Source: Rhodovulum sp. P5
GTDB lineage: Bacteria; Pseudomonadota; Alphaproteobacteria; Rhodobacterales; Rhodobacteraceae
Reading direction: 5' to 3'
DNA length: 64,000 nucleotides
NCBI RefSeq assembly: GCF_002079305.1
Contig: NZ_CP015039.1
Location: 3,953,501-4,017,500 of the forward strand
The notes under the pieces were generated by a model. The model saw only the letters and a program-made list of their open reading frames with translations. It made no database searches and was not told the origin of the DNA. Below are positions 44,435 through 53,837 of this stretch, piece by piece; the first letter of the stretch is position 1, and each line of letters starts with the position of its first letter. Both the position numbers and the translations under genes were made by a program.

Positions 44435-46219
44435 TTAGTGGTCGGTGGCAGCGCCTGCACCGCGCGGGATGCGAACGCTTTCGACCAGGTCCTTGATCTC
44501 TTGCGGGGTCTCTTTCGTCATGCCGGCCACAACATAGGCCACCGTGAAGTTGATCGCCGCACCGATCGCGCCGAACGAGGTCGACTTGACGGTGAAGAGC
44601 AGCGGATCGGCATCGGTGAACGAGTTGGTGCCGGGGATGAAGAACCAGCCCTTGTGCAGGAAGATGTAGACCAGCGTGGTCAGCAGACCGGCCAGCATGC
44701 CGGCAACCGCCCCGGTGTTGTTGATGCGGGTCGAGAAGATGCCCATCATCAGCGCCGGGAAGATCGAGGCCGCCGCCAGACCGAAGGCCAGCGCCACCGT
44801 TTGCGCGGCAAAGCCCGGCGGGTTGAGGCCCAGATAGGTCGCCACCGCAATCGCCACCGCCATCGCGATCCGCGCGGACAGAAGCTCTGCGCGTTCCGAG
44901 ATGTTGGGGTTGATCGCGCCCTTGATCAGGTCGTGGGACACCGCCGACGAGATCGCCAGCAGCAGACCGGCAGCGGTGGAGAGCGCGGCGGCAAGACCGC
45001 CCGCGGCCACCAGACCGATCACCCAGGAGGGCAGGTTGGCGATTTCGGGGTTGGCCAGAACCAGGATGTCGCGGTTGAACTTGGTCAGCTCGTTGCCTTG
45101 CCAGCCCTCTTCCGCAGCCCGCGCCTGCATGGCTTCGGACTTGTCGTTGTAGTACTGGATCATGCCGTCGCCGTTCTTGTCTTCCCAGCCCAGCAGCCCG
45201 GTTTTCTCCCAGGTTTCCATCCAGTCGTATTTTTCGTCTTCCGCGATGGTCTGGACGGACACTGCGTCGCCGCTGGTGCCGTTCGGCCACATCAGTTAGG
45301 TGATGTTCAGGCGGGCCATGGCGCCCACGGCCGGGGCCGTCAGGTACAGCAGCGCGATGAACACCAGCGCCCAGCCGGCCGACCAGCGGGCATCGGCCAC
45401 GCGGGGGACGGTGAAGAAGCGCATGATCACGTGCGGCAGACCGGCGGTGCCGATCATCAGCGACAGGGTGAAGAGCACCATGTTGAACGTGTCGGCATGG
45501 TGGGTGGTGTATTCGGCAAAGCCCAGTTCGCTGATGATCTGGTCCAGCTTGGCGAGAAGCGGCTCTCCGCTGGCGACATGATCGCCGAAGAGGCCCAGTG
45601 CCGGAACCGGGTTGCCGGTCAGTTGCAGCGAGATGAAGATCGCCGGGATGGTGTAGGCGAGGATCAGAACGACATACTGGGCGACCTGCGTATAGGTCAC
45701 GCCCTTCATGCCGCCGAACACCGCATAGGCGAACACGACCGCGGCGCCGATCAGAAGGCCGGTGGTGTTGTCCACCTCAAGGAAGCGGCCGAAGGCCACG
45801 CCGACGCCGGTCATCTGGCCGATCACGTAGGTGACCGAGGCGACGATCAGGCAGACAACGGCCACAAGGCGCGCGGTCTGGCTGTAGAAACGGTCGCCGA
45901 TGAATTCCGACACGGTGAACTTGCCGAACTTGCGCAGGTAGGGCGCAAGCAGCAGCGCCAGCAGCACATAACCGCCGGTCCAGCCCATCAGGAAGGTGGA
46001 GTTGTCGTAGCCGACAAAGGCGATCAGGCCCGCCATCGAGATGAACGAGGCCGCCGACATCCAGTCGGCCGCGGTGGCCATCCCGTTGGTGACCGGGTGA
46101 ACGCCCCGGCCCGCGGCATAGAATTCCGAGGTGGAGCCCGCACGGGCCCAGATGGCGATCCCGATGTAGAGGGCGAAGGACGCGCCCACGAAGATCAGGT
46201 TGACGATAAACTGGTCCAT
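44435..46219 (-). pseudogene. actP: sodium:solute (acetate) symporter ActP-like, interrupted by an in-frame TAA
   Basis: The reading frame encodes about 594 residues of an SSS-family symporter of the acetate/cation type, the usual length. The first part (46219-45296) carries ADWMSAASFISMAGLIAF and IVASVTYVIGQMTG and ends at MARLNIT. A TAA at 45298-45296 follows, and two codons later, in the same frame, ATG at 45292 resumes with MWPNGTSGDA and continues through LAAALSTAAGLLLAISSAVSHD to 44435. A single base change could explain it. It may be a sequencing error, a recent nonsense mutation, or a two-part protein. It lies between DUF4212 (4-base gap) and DUF294 genes. Loss would impair acetate uptake. 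Confidence 0.85.
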
Positions 46220-46223
46220 GAAC

Positions 46224-46484
46224 TTACTCCTCGTCCACGCCGTGCTTGCGGTCGAGCGCGTTCATCCGGAAGGCATAGAAAAAGATCAGGGCAAGGAACA
46301 CCAGGATCGAGCCTTGCTGGGCGAACCAGAAGCCAAGATCGGTGCCGCCGACCTGAATGCCGGCCAGAAGCGGGCGCAGCAGGATGCCGAAGCCGAAGGA
46401 GACCAGCGCCCAGATGACGAGGCTCACATAGATGAGGCGCAAATTGGCGCGCCAGTAGGAATTGGCGGAGTCCTTCTCGGACAT
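46224..46484 (-). CDS. DUF4212 small membrane protein, symporter partner
   Basis: An 86-residue protein with two membrane helices (about 18-38 and 52-74) and the family feature YWRANLRLIYVSLVIWALVS. DUF4212 proteins are almost always encoded immediately upstream of an acetate-type SSS symporter, as here (4 bases), and are thought to be its small subunit. The start at 46484 follows GGGAGGAA. Confidence 0.88.
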   Translation of the reverse strand: MSEKDSANSYWRANLRLIYVSLVIWALVSFGFGILLRPLLAGIQVGGTDLGFWFAQQGSILVFLALIFFYAFRMNALDRKHGVDEE

Positions 46485-46562
46485 GTCCGTTCCTCCCATT
46501 TCGGTTGCAGGAAACCGGGCGCCCCCTCGGCGCCCGGCGGGTCAGTCAGACCGGATGGGTGC

Positions 46563-48533
46563 TTACGCCTTGTTCATCCGGTTTTCGATGAGGTCGTCGA
46601 CCACCGACGGGTCGGCGAGGGTCGAGGTGTCGCCCAGGGAGCCGAAGTCGTTCTCGGCGATCTTGCGCAGGATGCGGCGCATGATCTTGCCCGAACGGGT
46701 TTTCGGCAGGCCCGGGGCCCACTGGATCAGGTCGGGCTTGGCGATCGGGCCGATCTCGGTGCGGACCCATTTCTCAAGCTCCTTGCGCAGCTCGTCGGTG
46801 GGTTCGACATCGTTCATCAGCGTCACATAGGCGTAGATGCCCTGGCCCTTCAGCTCGTGCGGGTAGCCCACCACGGCGGCCTCGGCCACGGCGGCGTGGG
46901 CGACCAGTGCGCTTTCGACTTCCGCGGTGCCCATCCGGTGGCCGGAGACGTTGATCACGTCATCCACGCGGCCGGTGACCCAGTAGTAGCCGTCGCTGTC
47001 GCGGCGGCAGCCGTCACCGGAGAAGTAGTAGCCCTTGTAATGGCTGAAGTACGTGTCCTGAAAGCGTTCGTGATCGCCCCAGACCGTGCGCATCTGGCCG
47101 GGCCAAGAGTCTTTCAGGCAGAGAACGCCCTCGGCCTCGATATCGTCGATCTCCTTGCCGCTTTCGGATTCCAGCACGACGGGCTGAACGCCGAAGAAGG
47201 GCTTGGTGGCCGAGCCGGGCTTGGTCGGGGTCGCGCCGGGCAGCGGCGTCAGCAGGTGACCGCCGGTTTCGGTCTGCCACCAGGTGTCGACGATGGGGCA
47301 GCGGTCTTGGCCGACATACTTGTTGTACCATTCCCACGCTTCGGGGTTGATCGGTTCCCCGACCGAACCCAGCACCTTCAGCGAGGACAGGTCGTATTTT
47401 TCCACCCATTCGGTGCCCTTGCCCATCAGGGCGCGGATCACGGTGGGGGCGGTGTAGAACTGGTTGACCTTGAGGTCCTGACAGACCTGCCACATCCGGC
47501 CCGCATCGGGGTAGGTGGGCACGCCCTCGAACATCACGGTGGTGGCACCGTTGGCGAGCGGGCCATAGACGATGTAGCTGTGGCCGGTGACCCAGCCCAC
47601 GTCAGCGGTACACCAGAAGACGTCGCCCTGATGATAGTCGAAGACGTATTCCATCGTCATCGAGGCATAGACGAGGTAGCCGCCCGAGGAGTGCACGACG
47701 CCCTTCGGCTTGCCGGTGGAGCCGGAGGTGTAAAGGATGAACAGCGGGTGTTCGGCGGCCAGTTCGCGCGCCGGGCAGTCGGGGGAGGCGTGCTCCATCA
47801 GTTCCAGCACGTCGACATCGCGGCCCTGCACCCAGGTGGTCTGGTCGCCGGTATGCTTGACGACCATGCAGCGCACCTTGTCAGAGCAGTGCAGCAGCGC
47901 GGCGTCGGTGTTCGATTTCAGCGCGGTCTTGCGGCCGCCGCGGGGGGCGGTGTCGGCGGTGATGACGACCTTGGCGCCACAGTCGTTGATCCGGTTGGCC
48001 AGACCGTCGGCCGAGAAGCCGGCGAACACGATGGAGTGGATTGCGCCGATGCGGGCACAGGCCAGCATGGCATAGGCGGCTTCGGGGATCATCGGCAGAT
48101 AGATCACGACGCGGTCGCCGCGCATGACACCCTGGCTGAGCAGGACGTTGGCCATGCGGTTCACCTTCTCGTGCAGTTCACGATAGGTGATGTGCTGGAC
48201 CGGGTCGCCCGGTTCGTCGGGCACGAAGATGATGGCGGTCTGGTCGCCGCGGGTGGCAAGGTGACGGTCGATGCAGTTGGCCGCGACGTTCAGGGTACCG
48301 TCGCGGAACCAGTGGATCTCCACCTCGCCCATCTTGAAGTTGGTGTTCTTGACCTCGGTATACGGCTTGATCCAGTCGATGCGCTTCCCGTGCTCGCCCC
48401 AGAAGCCTTCCGGGTCCTCGATCGACTGCTTGTACATCGCGTCGTATTTCGCGGCGTCGATATGGGCCCCCTTCACGAATTCCTCGCTCGGCGGGTGGGT
48501 TGCGATGGCGTCAGTGGTCGCCGTATCGGTCAT
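46563..48533 (-). CDS. acs: acetate--CoA ligase (acetyl-CoA synthetase)
   Basis: A 656-residue AMP-forming ligase of the usual Acs length. Visible motifs: [19 protein letters not shown] (AMP-binding), [28 protein letters not shown], and the C-terminal [11 protein letters not shown] with the catalytic lysine that is often acetylated for control. It makes acetyl-CoA from acetate, ATP and CoA. It is upstream of DUF4212 and actP in the same direction, 78 bases apart. Two inverted GTAAA/TTTAC repeats in the AT-rich leader are candidate operators. Confidence 0.95.
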   Translation of the reverse strand: MTDTATTDAIATHPPSEEFVKGAHIDAAKYDAMYKQSIEDPEGFWGEHGKRIDWIKPYTEVKNTNFKMGEVEIHWFRDGTLNVAANCIDRHLATRGDQTAIIFVPDEPGDPVQHITYRELHEKVNRMANVLLSQGVMRGDRVVIYLPMIPEAAYAMLACARIGAIHSIVFAGFSADGLANRINDCGAKVVITADTAPRGGRKTALKSNTDAALLHCSDKVRCMVVKHTGDQTTWVQGRDVDVLELMEHASPDCPARELAAEHPLFILYTSGSTGKPKGVVHSSGGYLVYASMTMEYVFDYHQGDVFWCTADVGWVTGHSYIVYGPLANGATTVMFEGVPTYPDAGRMWQVCQDLKVNQFYTAPTVIRALMGKGTEWVEKYDLSSLKVLGSVGEPINPEAWEWYNKYVGQDRCPIVDTWWQTETGGHLLTPLPGATPTKPGSATKPFFGVQPVVLESESGKEIDDIEAEGVLCLKDSWPGQMRTVWGDHERFQDTYFSHYKGYYFSGDGCRRDSDGYYWVTGRVDDVINVSGHRMGTAEVESALVAHAAVAEAAVVGYPHELKGQGIYAYVTLMNDVEPTDELRKELEKWVRTEIGPIAKPDLIQWAPGLPKTRSGKIMRRILRKIAENDFGSLGDTSTLADPSVVDDLIENRMNKA

Positions 48534-48600
48534 GCCTTGTGTCTCCTCGTTGTCGCTGTCCCGGTGCGCAGGTCATACTGCGTTAACGTCTCAGCGTCGC

Positions 48601-48620
48601 TTTTACCAATTTCTGTAAAA
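48601..48620. promoter_or_regulatory. inverted repeat TTTTAC-N8-GTAAAA upstream of acs
   Basis: TTTTAC at 48601-48606 and GTAAAA at 48615-48620 are symmetric around an 8-base spacer, 68-87 bases upstream of the acs start. A second related palindrome follows at 48686. A regulator of short-chain fatty-acid metabolism is a reasonable candidate to bind here, but no protein can be named. Confidence 0.45.
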
Positions 48621-48685
48621 AATGAAGCCCGTTTCGCTGATTTGTTGAGAATATTGTGAAGAATGTGACGCGTCGAGCAAATTTG

Positions 48686-48705
48686 TCAGTAAATTTATTT
48701 ACAGA
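48686..48705. promoter_or_regulatory. near-palindrome containing GTAAA-N4-TTTAC upstream of acs
   Basis: TCAGTAAAT and ATTTACAGA flank a 2-base centre with one mismatch. The half-sites GTAAA/TTTAC match those of the repeat at 48601-48620 in sequence, though the spacing and order differ. Confidence 0.4.
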
Positions 48706-48798
48706 ATTGTGGCGCAGATCCGTGGCATCGCGTGGCGGGCGGAGAGGTCGGCCAAGCTGCGCTATCGCAGGCGGGAGGCCGGTTTCACGCAAAAGAAA

Positions 48799-48820
48799 GC
48801 GCCGCCCAAAAGGGCGGCGC
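48799..48820 (-). terminator. intrinsic terminator of the VPLPA-CTERM gene
   Basis: GCGCCGCCC (48799-48807) and GGGCGGCGC (48812-48820) form a 9-bp stem with a 4-base loop. On the minus strand it is followed by TTTCTTTTGC, a good U-rich tail, 24 bases after the stop of the gene at 48844-49419. Confidence 0.85.
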
Positions 48821-48843
48821 GCAAAATGCATTTGGCGGCGTGA

Positions 48844-49419
48844 TCAGCTGGCCTTGCGGCGATGCTTCATCCCGACCAAGGCACCAAGACCCGTGATCAG
48901 CAGCCCAAGACCTGCCGGAACCGGAATGTCGGCCGCGACGCGGACGACAAGCAGTTCCGCATAGGTCTCGGCGCCGGGCTGACCCCACCATGGCCCTTCC
49001 GGACCCAGGTTGCCGGGCGCATCGCCCCAGTCGCAATGGTTCCAACTGCCGCTGGAAAAATACGGCGTCGCGCAGGCCGCATCGCCCGTAAGCAGGGCAT
49101 CGACCACGTGGAACGTGGCGCCGCTGATCGGGTCGGTACCGCCAAGCGGCACATTCGCGCCATCGAAGATGAAGTCGCTGGGCGACGGGGCAGAGAGCAA
49201 CTCATCCGCGGTGGCGAGCCGCCAGCCATAGGCGCTCTGATAGCTCAGATCGAAACCCGAATGGTCGGAGTTGTAGGGATAGGCCCACGCCCAGTCGAGG
49301 CCCCCCATGGTGATATAGGCGTTATCGGGCAGCGGCGCCTCGATATTCGCTGCGCTGGCCGCGGTGGCGAGGCCGGCAAGACCCGCACAAACGCAAAGGA
49401 CCTTCAACGGCTGTTTCAT
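48844..49419 (-). CDS. exported protein with VPLPA/PEP-CTERM-type sorting signal
   Basis: A 191-residue exported protein. The N-terminal signal peptide (residues 1-24, ending TAASA) is followed by a domain rich in W, Y, D and G with GWRLATADELL. The C-terminus has the sorting layout: a PVPAG motif, a hydrophobic helix (LGLLITGLGALVG) and a basic tail (KHRRKAS). Such proteins are processed by an exosortase and anchored or released at the surface; no exosortase is encoded in this window. The start at 49419 follows GGGAGAG. A strong terminator lies downstream. Function of the main domain is unknown. Confidence 0.83.
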   Translation of the reverse strand: MKQPLKVLCVCAGLAGLATAASAANIEAPLPDNAYITMGGLDWAWAYPYNSDHSGFDLSYQSAYGWRLATADELLSAPSPSDFIFDGANVPLGGTDPISGATFHVVDALLTGDAACATPYFSSGSWNHCDWGDAPGNLGPEGPWWGQPGAETYAELLVVRVAADIPVPAGLGLLITGLGALVGMKHRRKAS

Positions 49420-49565
49420 GATCTCTCCCCTTCTGAAAAGACACATACCCTGTCTTATGGTAAATGAAATCCTAACAACTTTTCGTGCATCTGTCCAACA
49501 ATAGCAGTCCGCGGCAATGCTATTGGGCCCGTTCGCCGCCCTAATAGGCGTCGGCCGGAGGACCG

Positions 49566-51860
49566 TCAGGCGGCCGCCTCTTCACCCGACAACATCTCGG
49601 TCAGGGCCGGATAGTTGGTCTTGCCCGAGGCCAGGACCGGCAGTTCCTCGATCTCGACGATCCGGGCGGGCAGGGCGATTTCGCCAACACCCTTTGACCG
49701 CGCATGCTGGGCAAGGGCCGCCCGGTCGAGACCGGGTTCGGTGACGGCAAGGACAACGCATTCCCCCTTGCGCGGGTCGGGCTGACCGACCGCGGCAAGG
49801 GCCACGCCGGGCCAGACCTCGTTGGCCAGTGCCTCCACCGCACCAAGGCTGACCATCTCGCCGCCCACCTTGACGAAGCGTTTCTGCCGCCCGCGGATCG
49901 AGATGAATCCGTGCCCGTCCAGATCGACAAGATCGCCGGTATCGTGCCAGCCATTCTCCGGTGGCAGCAGAACGCCGGGGGCCTCGGGCAGGTAATAGCC
50001 CAGCATGACATTCGCCCCCTTGATCAGCAGCTTCGCGCCGGGCAGGCCGGGGACCTCTTGCAGGCGGGTGTCGATGCCCGGCAGGATCCGCCCGACGGTT
50101 CCGGCCTTGTTGCTGGCGGGCGTGTTCAGGGCGACGACCGGCGCGGCCTCGGTCGTGCCGTAGCCTTCCAGGATGCGGACCCCGAACTTTTCGGCCCAGT
50201 AGGCCCGAGTGGCTGGTTTCACCGCCTCGGCCCCCGAAATGGCGGCGCGCAGGGTCACGAAGTCCTCGGGGCTGGCCTTGCGGCCCCAGCCCGACAGGAA
50301 GGTGTCGGTGCCAAGGATGATCGTCGGCTGGTGGATATAGGCCATATGCGGGATCTCGCGGTAATGCAGCGGCGAGGGGTAGAGCGCCACGCGCGCCCCG
50401 CAGATCAGTGGGAACAGAACGCCCCCGGTCAGGCCCAGCGAATGGAACATCGGCAGGGCCGAGAACATCTTGTCCGCGGGCCCGACATCCGTGCGCGCGC
50501 GCAACTGGGCGACATTGGCCAGAAGACTGCCGTGGCTCAACACCACGGCCTTGGGCGCCCCTTCGGTGCCCGAGGTGAACAGGATGACCGCCGGCGTGTC
50601 GCGGGTCACGCCCACCCGATGCGGCAACGAGGCCGTCACCATGGCGCGCAGTTTCTCCGTCCTGCCGACCGCGGCTTTCAGGTCTTCGGTCCACAATATC
50701 TCGACCCCGTTCGCCTCAAACGCCGCGATCACCGGCTCCAGCTTGGCGATGTCGACAAAGGCGCGGGAGGCGACGACCTTGCGGATCTTTGCCGTCGTCA
50801 GGCAGGACAGTGCCGGCCCCGGCCCCAGCGTGGGGTTCAGCAGCGCGGGCACCCGCCGCTCTCGCCAGAGCGCGAACAGGACAACGGGCGCGGCGGCCAC
50901 GGTGGGCAGCAGGACGCCGACATGTTCCTCCACCTCCGTATGGCGGGCGAGTTCGGTGCCCAGCGCCGCCGCCCCGATCCTGAGCCGCGATCGGCTGAGG
51001 CTGTTGCCCATGGCATCCGCGATGATGGTGCCGCCAGAGCCGAAGCGGGCGATGGTGTCACTCAGCGCGTCGGGCAGCGTGTCGAACCGATCCAGCGCCT
51101 CGTACCGGTGCCGCTCCATCAGGTTGACGAGCGCCACGGCGGCGGCGTCCCGCCGCTCCGCCCCTTTCAGGTCGGGATCGAAGTCCAGCTTGCGCGGCGG
51201 CCCGACCCGCAGCCGTACCCGCGGGAACAGGTGGCGCGGAAACCCCGTCTTGCGGCGCGACCACGGCGTGAATTCCAGCCCCTCGATATTGATCGGAACG
51301 ACCGGCGCGTCGGCGACCTCGACCAGCCACGCGGCGCCGGGAAAGATCTTCATCAACCCGCCATGCACGGTCAGCCGCCCCTCGGGGAAGATCATTGCCG
51401 CGCCGCCCGCCCGGATGCTGGCCGCGACACCCTTCATCGTGGCGGGCTCCACCGCGTTCACGGGGACGAGAGGGACAATCCGGCGAAAGGGTTTCAGGAA
51501 CGGCTTGTCCGCCCATGCGGTATCCACGGCAAAGGAACAGTCCCGCCCGATCAGCGCAAACAGCAGCGGCCCGTCCAGCAGGCTGACATGGTTCGACATG
51601 AAGACGACCGGGCCGCTGGTGGACAGATACTCCTCCCCCACGATGTCGATGCGGTAGAAGCTGCGGATCAGCGCCCGCAGCACGGCCCGCAACGTGGCGC
51701 GCGGGGCAACGGCCATCGCCACGACGACGACCAGAAGCGCAAGGGAGAGGACGGACACCGCCGCCGCGACAGGCGACATCCCGGCCAGCAGGGCCAGGGC
51801 AAAGGCCAGCGCGCCCCCGAGCTTCACGCCGTGGCGCCGGATGCGTTTCAGATATGTCAT
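49566..51860 (-). CDS. aas: bifunctional acyltransferase / acyl-ACP or acyl-CoA synthetase (Aas-like)
   Basis: A 764-residue two-domain enzyme. Two N-terminal hydrophobic segments precede a PlsC acyltransferase domain (about 75-240) with the HX4D motif in SNHVSLLDG and the FPEGRLT motif. The second half is an AMP-binding acyl-activating domain with ILFTSGTEGAPKAVVLSH, EGYGTTEAAP and GDLVDLDGHGFISIRGR. E. coli Aas recycles lysophosphatidylethanolamine by re-acylating it with fatty acid activated on ACP. The start at 51860 follows GGGAGGA. It stands alone and is divergent from the small gene at 52086. Confidence 0.9.
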   Translation of the reverse strand: MTYLKRIRRHGVKLGGALAFALALLAGMSPVAAAVSVLSLALLVVVVAMAVAPRATLRAVLRALIRSFYRIDIVGEEYLSTSGPVVFMSNHVSLLDGPLLFALIGRDCSFAVDTAWADKPFLKPFRRIVPLVPVNAVEPATMKGVAASIRAGGAAMIFPEGRLTVHGGLMKIFPGAAWLVEVADAPVVPINIEGLEFTPWSRRKTGFPRHLFPRVRLRVGPPRKLDFDPDLKGAERRDAAAVALVNLMERHRYEALDRFDTLPDALSDTIARFGSGGTIIADAMGNSLSRSRLRIGAAALGTELARHTEVEEHVGVLLPTVAAAPVVLFALWRERRVPALLNPTLGPGPALSCLTTAKIRKVVASRAFVDIAKLEPVIAAFEANGVEILWTEDLKAAVGRTEKLRAMVTASLPHRVGVTRDTPAVILFTSGTEGAPKAVVLSHGSLLANVAQLRARTDVGPADKMFSALPMFHSLGLTGGVLFPLICGARVALYPSPLHYREIPHMAYIHQPTIILGTDTFLSGWGRKASPEDFVTLRAAISGAEAVKPATRAYWAEKFGVRILEGYGTTEAAPVVALNTPASNKAGTVGRILPGIDTRLQEVPGLPGAKLLIKGANVMLGYYLPEAPGVLLPPENGWHDTGDLVDLDGHGFISIRGRQKRFVKVGGEMVSLGAVEALANEVWPGVALAAVGQPDPRKGECVVLAVTEPGLDRAALAQHARSKGVGEIALPARIVEIEELPVLASGKTNYPALTEMLSGEEAAA

Positions 51861-52085
51861 GCGCCGTCCTCCCCATGCTGCGCGACGCCACGCGCGGGGC
51901 CCGTTGGTGCCGGGCCTTTGCGCCATAGAACCAACGCCTCTGGTCCTTGCGCAAGCCCAATCGTTCCCGCCCGAGGGTCAGTATTTCCCGACCATGGCCG
52001 GTTAAACGACGATCTGCCCGTGCCGGGGAAACCTCGGCCGGGTTTGGCGCGTTAGGCCAGACAACTTGGAGAAAGGAGAGAGAAT

Positions 52086-52178
52086 ATGAGCGACAATCGC
52101 AATCGCCGCATGCAGGGGGCGCAGGATCGCCGCGAAAAACCGGCCCGCTGGCGTTTCACCGACTGGGCGGCTATCTGA
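52086..52178 (+). CDS. putative 30-residue basic protein
   Basis: A short reading frame, MSDNRNRRMQ to FTDWAAI, very basic in its first half and aromatic at its end. A strong AAAGGAGAG lies 6 bases before the ATG, better than many annotated genes here. It occupies the gap between the divergent aas gene and the convergent cspA gene. No family is recognised; reality depends on conservation in relatives. Confidence 0.5.
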   Translation: MSDNRNRRMQGAQDRREKPARWRFTDWAAI

Positions 52179-52234
52179 CCGGGTCGCAAAGGGCCCCGGG
52201 GCGGCGGATGCACGCGCCCCGCGGCCGGGTCGTC

Positions 52235-52441
52235 TTAGAGGGCGACGAGGTTCGTCGCGGACTCGCGGCCATCGCGGCCGGCTTCGATGTCGAACTCGAC
52301 CTTCTGGCCGTCATTCAGACCGTTGAGGCCCGAGCGTTCGACGGCAGAGATGTGCACGAACACGTCCTTCTTGCCGCCATCGGGTGCGATGAAGCCGTAG
52401 CCTTTGGTGGAATTGAACCATTTCACGGTGCCAGTAGCCAT
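52235..52441 (-). CDS. cspA: cold-shock domain protein
   Basis: A 68-residue protein of the CSD family with both RNA-binding motifs: KGYGFIA (RNP1) and DVFVHIS (RNP2), and the start [10 protein letters not shown]. It binds single-stranded RNA or DNA and often aids translation or transcription elongation. The start follows GGAGACAGA. The 215-base leader upstream (52442-52656) has no gene and could hold a long 5' untranslated region, as usual for csp genes. Confidence 0.95.
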   Translation of the reverse strand: MATGTVKWFNSTKGYGFIAPDGGKKDVFVHISAVERSGLNGLNDGQKVEFDIEAGRDGRESATNLVAL

Positions 52442-52656
52442 CCGTCTGTCTCCTTGTTTGATGCCGCTCGCGGGGATCGCAGCGGCCCGGCTCTGTCAGG
52501 GGTCGATCGAGGAACTGAGCAGCCGGTGAAGGTAGACAGTGGTCGAAAGTCGTAACGTCGCGAAGGTTGTATGCGGGAAGAGGGGATTCGAAGCAAGGGA
52601 AATCGGGGGTGGCGAAGCAACTTGGAGCCCTTGGGGTAACTTTCGACAGGTTACAG

Positions 52657-53232
52657 CTAAGGCTTTGCCCCCCAAGAAGAAGGCCAGTTTTCGTAGAGAG
52701 GCTTCTTGACCCATTTGTTTATAAATTCATCCTCGTATAGCTGCGAATAGTTGGTATTTATTTCCATTAGCGTGTCTTTTAGTTCTCGAAAATTGAACGC
52801 CCACTTTATCACCTCCTCTGTCCAGCGTCGCGCTCGTTCGGAATCGGCTTTCTTTAGAATCCCCTTGGAACCTTGAAATGCTACCGATCCGATTGTCACT
52901 TGATTGAATAATGCAGCTCTAAGCATGGTGCGCGCAGTTTCATTTTGGTTATCATGTGCTTCGATTAGGCTGCGCTTATACTTTTCAATTCTACTGCGAT
53001 ATTCTTGAGAAGCAGCTGCGCCTGTTCTTGGTCCGGGGATGGCGTGTTTCATGAGGAATTCATTATTCTCGCGAGCTAGCTGCGATATATTCTTCCAGTA
53101 ATCGTACCTTTGAATTCTTCGAAACTGTAAAATACCAATCCACAAGGACAATGTTGCCACAAAAAGCGCACAAAACGCAGCAGTTGCATTTGCCCAATCT
53201 GCTGAGAGGGGAGAACAGTCAGGCACTTTCAC
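52657..53232 (-). CDS. hypothetical protein, low GC, one N-terminal membrane helix
   Basis: A 191-residue protein with one membrane helix (about 16-36) and a mostly helical, charged remainder. No family is recognised. Its codon use is markedly richer in A and T than every neighbour, a sign of recent transfer. It starts with GTG that overlaps the stop of a copied ettA 3' end (53229-53354), so it appears to have arrived with, or next to, the insertion there. An abortive-infection or other accessory role would fit but is not shown. Confidence 0.7.
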   Translation of the reverse strand: MKVPDCSPLSADWANATAAFCALFVATLSLWIGILQFRRIQRYDYWKNISQLARENNEFLMKHAIPGPRTGAAASQEYRSRIEKYKRSLIEAHDNQNETARTMLRAALFNQVTIGSVAFQGSKGILKKADSERARRWTEEVIKWAFNFRELKDTLMEINTNYSQLYEDEFINKWVKKPLYENWPSSWGAKP

Positions 53233-53354
53233 CTCGTAAGCTTCTTGTACTTCACCCGCTTCGGCTCCACCGAGTCTGGCCCCAGCCCCCGGATCTTGTC
53301 TTCCTCATAGGCTTCGAAATTGCCCTCGAACCATTCGACATGGGCCGCGCCCTC
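53229..53354 (-). pseudogene. duplicated 3' end of ettA (42 codons)
   Basis: These 126 bases encode EGAAHVEWFEGNFEAYEEDK through to KYKKLTR and a stop, matching the last 42 codons (stop included) of ettA at 53878-54003 with about 14 mismatches by hand count and no gaps. The copy lies downstream of the brnTA pair in the same orientation. It ends exactly at the brnA stop codon. It has no start and is not expressed as a separate gene. Confidence 0.88.
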
Positions 53355-53580
53355 ATTCCAGCTTTTCCGCGATCCACATCTTGATCAGCGCCTGCCGGGT
53401 GATGCCCAGATGGGCGGCGCGGGCGTCCAGCCCGTCGACCATCCAGGCGGGGAAATCGACGTTGACGCGGCGGGGGTCGCGCCCCGGGCGGTGGGCCTTG
53501 TCGAGGTCGAGATAGGCCGTGATGTCCTCGCCTTCGTCGAAGGCGCGGTCGAACTCTTCAGCGGATATCTTTGCGTTCAT
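53353..53580 (-). CDS. brnA: BrnA-type antitoxin
   Basis: A 75-residue ribbon-helix-helix antitoxin. The C-terminal RHH region runs from RRVNVDFPAWMVDGLDARAAHLG to the terminal helix ALIKMWIAEKLE. It neutralises BrnT and represses its own operon. It overlaps brnT by 23 bases, the toxin gene being first, as is usual for this family. Its stop abuts the ettA 3' copy. Confidence 0.9.
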   Translation of the reverse strand: MNAKISAEEFDRAFDEGEDITAYLDLDKAHRPGRDPRRVNVDFPAWMVDGLDARAAHLGITRQALIKMWIAEKLE

Positions 53581-53827
53581 AGAGCGCCACCTCCTCTTTC
53601 CGGGCCCGGCGGGCCGAGATCAGCCTGAGACGGTCGCCGCGCCGGGTGAAGATGACCGTCCAGTGCCGTGTGCCGAGCCGGCCGATCAGGGTGAACCTGT
53701 CCTCACCACGGGTGCGGGCCGGGATTTCGAGCCGGTCGGCATCGGCCCAAACGCCCTGCGCCGCCTCGAAGTCTATCCCGTGCTTCTCGCGGTTCGTCGC
53801 GCTTTTGGTCGGGTCGAACTCGAACAT
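53558..53827 (-). CDS. brnT: BrnT-type ribonuclease toxin
   Basis: An 89-residue toxin of the BrnT/RelE-like fold. Family features are FEFDPTKSATNREKHGIDFEAAQ at the start, the RLGTRHWTVIFTRRGD strand and the signature LISARRARKEEVALYE. BrnT cleaves mRNA to halt growth and is held in check by BrnA. It begins 50 bases after the ettA stop, with an inverted repeat in between that could be the BrnA operator. Confidence 0.92.
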   Translation of the reverse strand: MFEFDPTKSATNREKHGIDFEAAQGVWADADRLEIPARTRGEDRFTLIGRLGTRHWTVIFTRRGDRLRLISARRARKEEVALYERKDIR

Positions 53828-53837
53828 GGGTCAATAT

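Larger units (their letters stand above)
48534..48843. other. 310-base AT-rich intergenic region between acs and the VPLPA-CTERM gene
   Basis: No gene is supported. It contains the acs promoter region with two GTAAA/TTTAC inverted repeats (48601-48620 and 48686-48705) and, at the far end, the intrinsic terminator of the gene at 48844-49419 (48799-48820). Confidence 0.7.

Noticed and set aside
46200..48659. Very long open frame opposite acs
   Set aside because: Codon-bias artefact; acs motifs are unmistakable on the minus strand.
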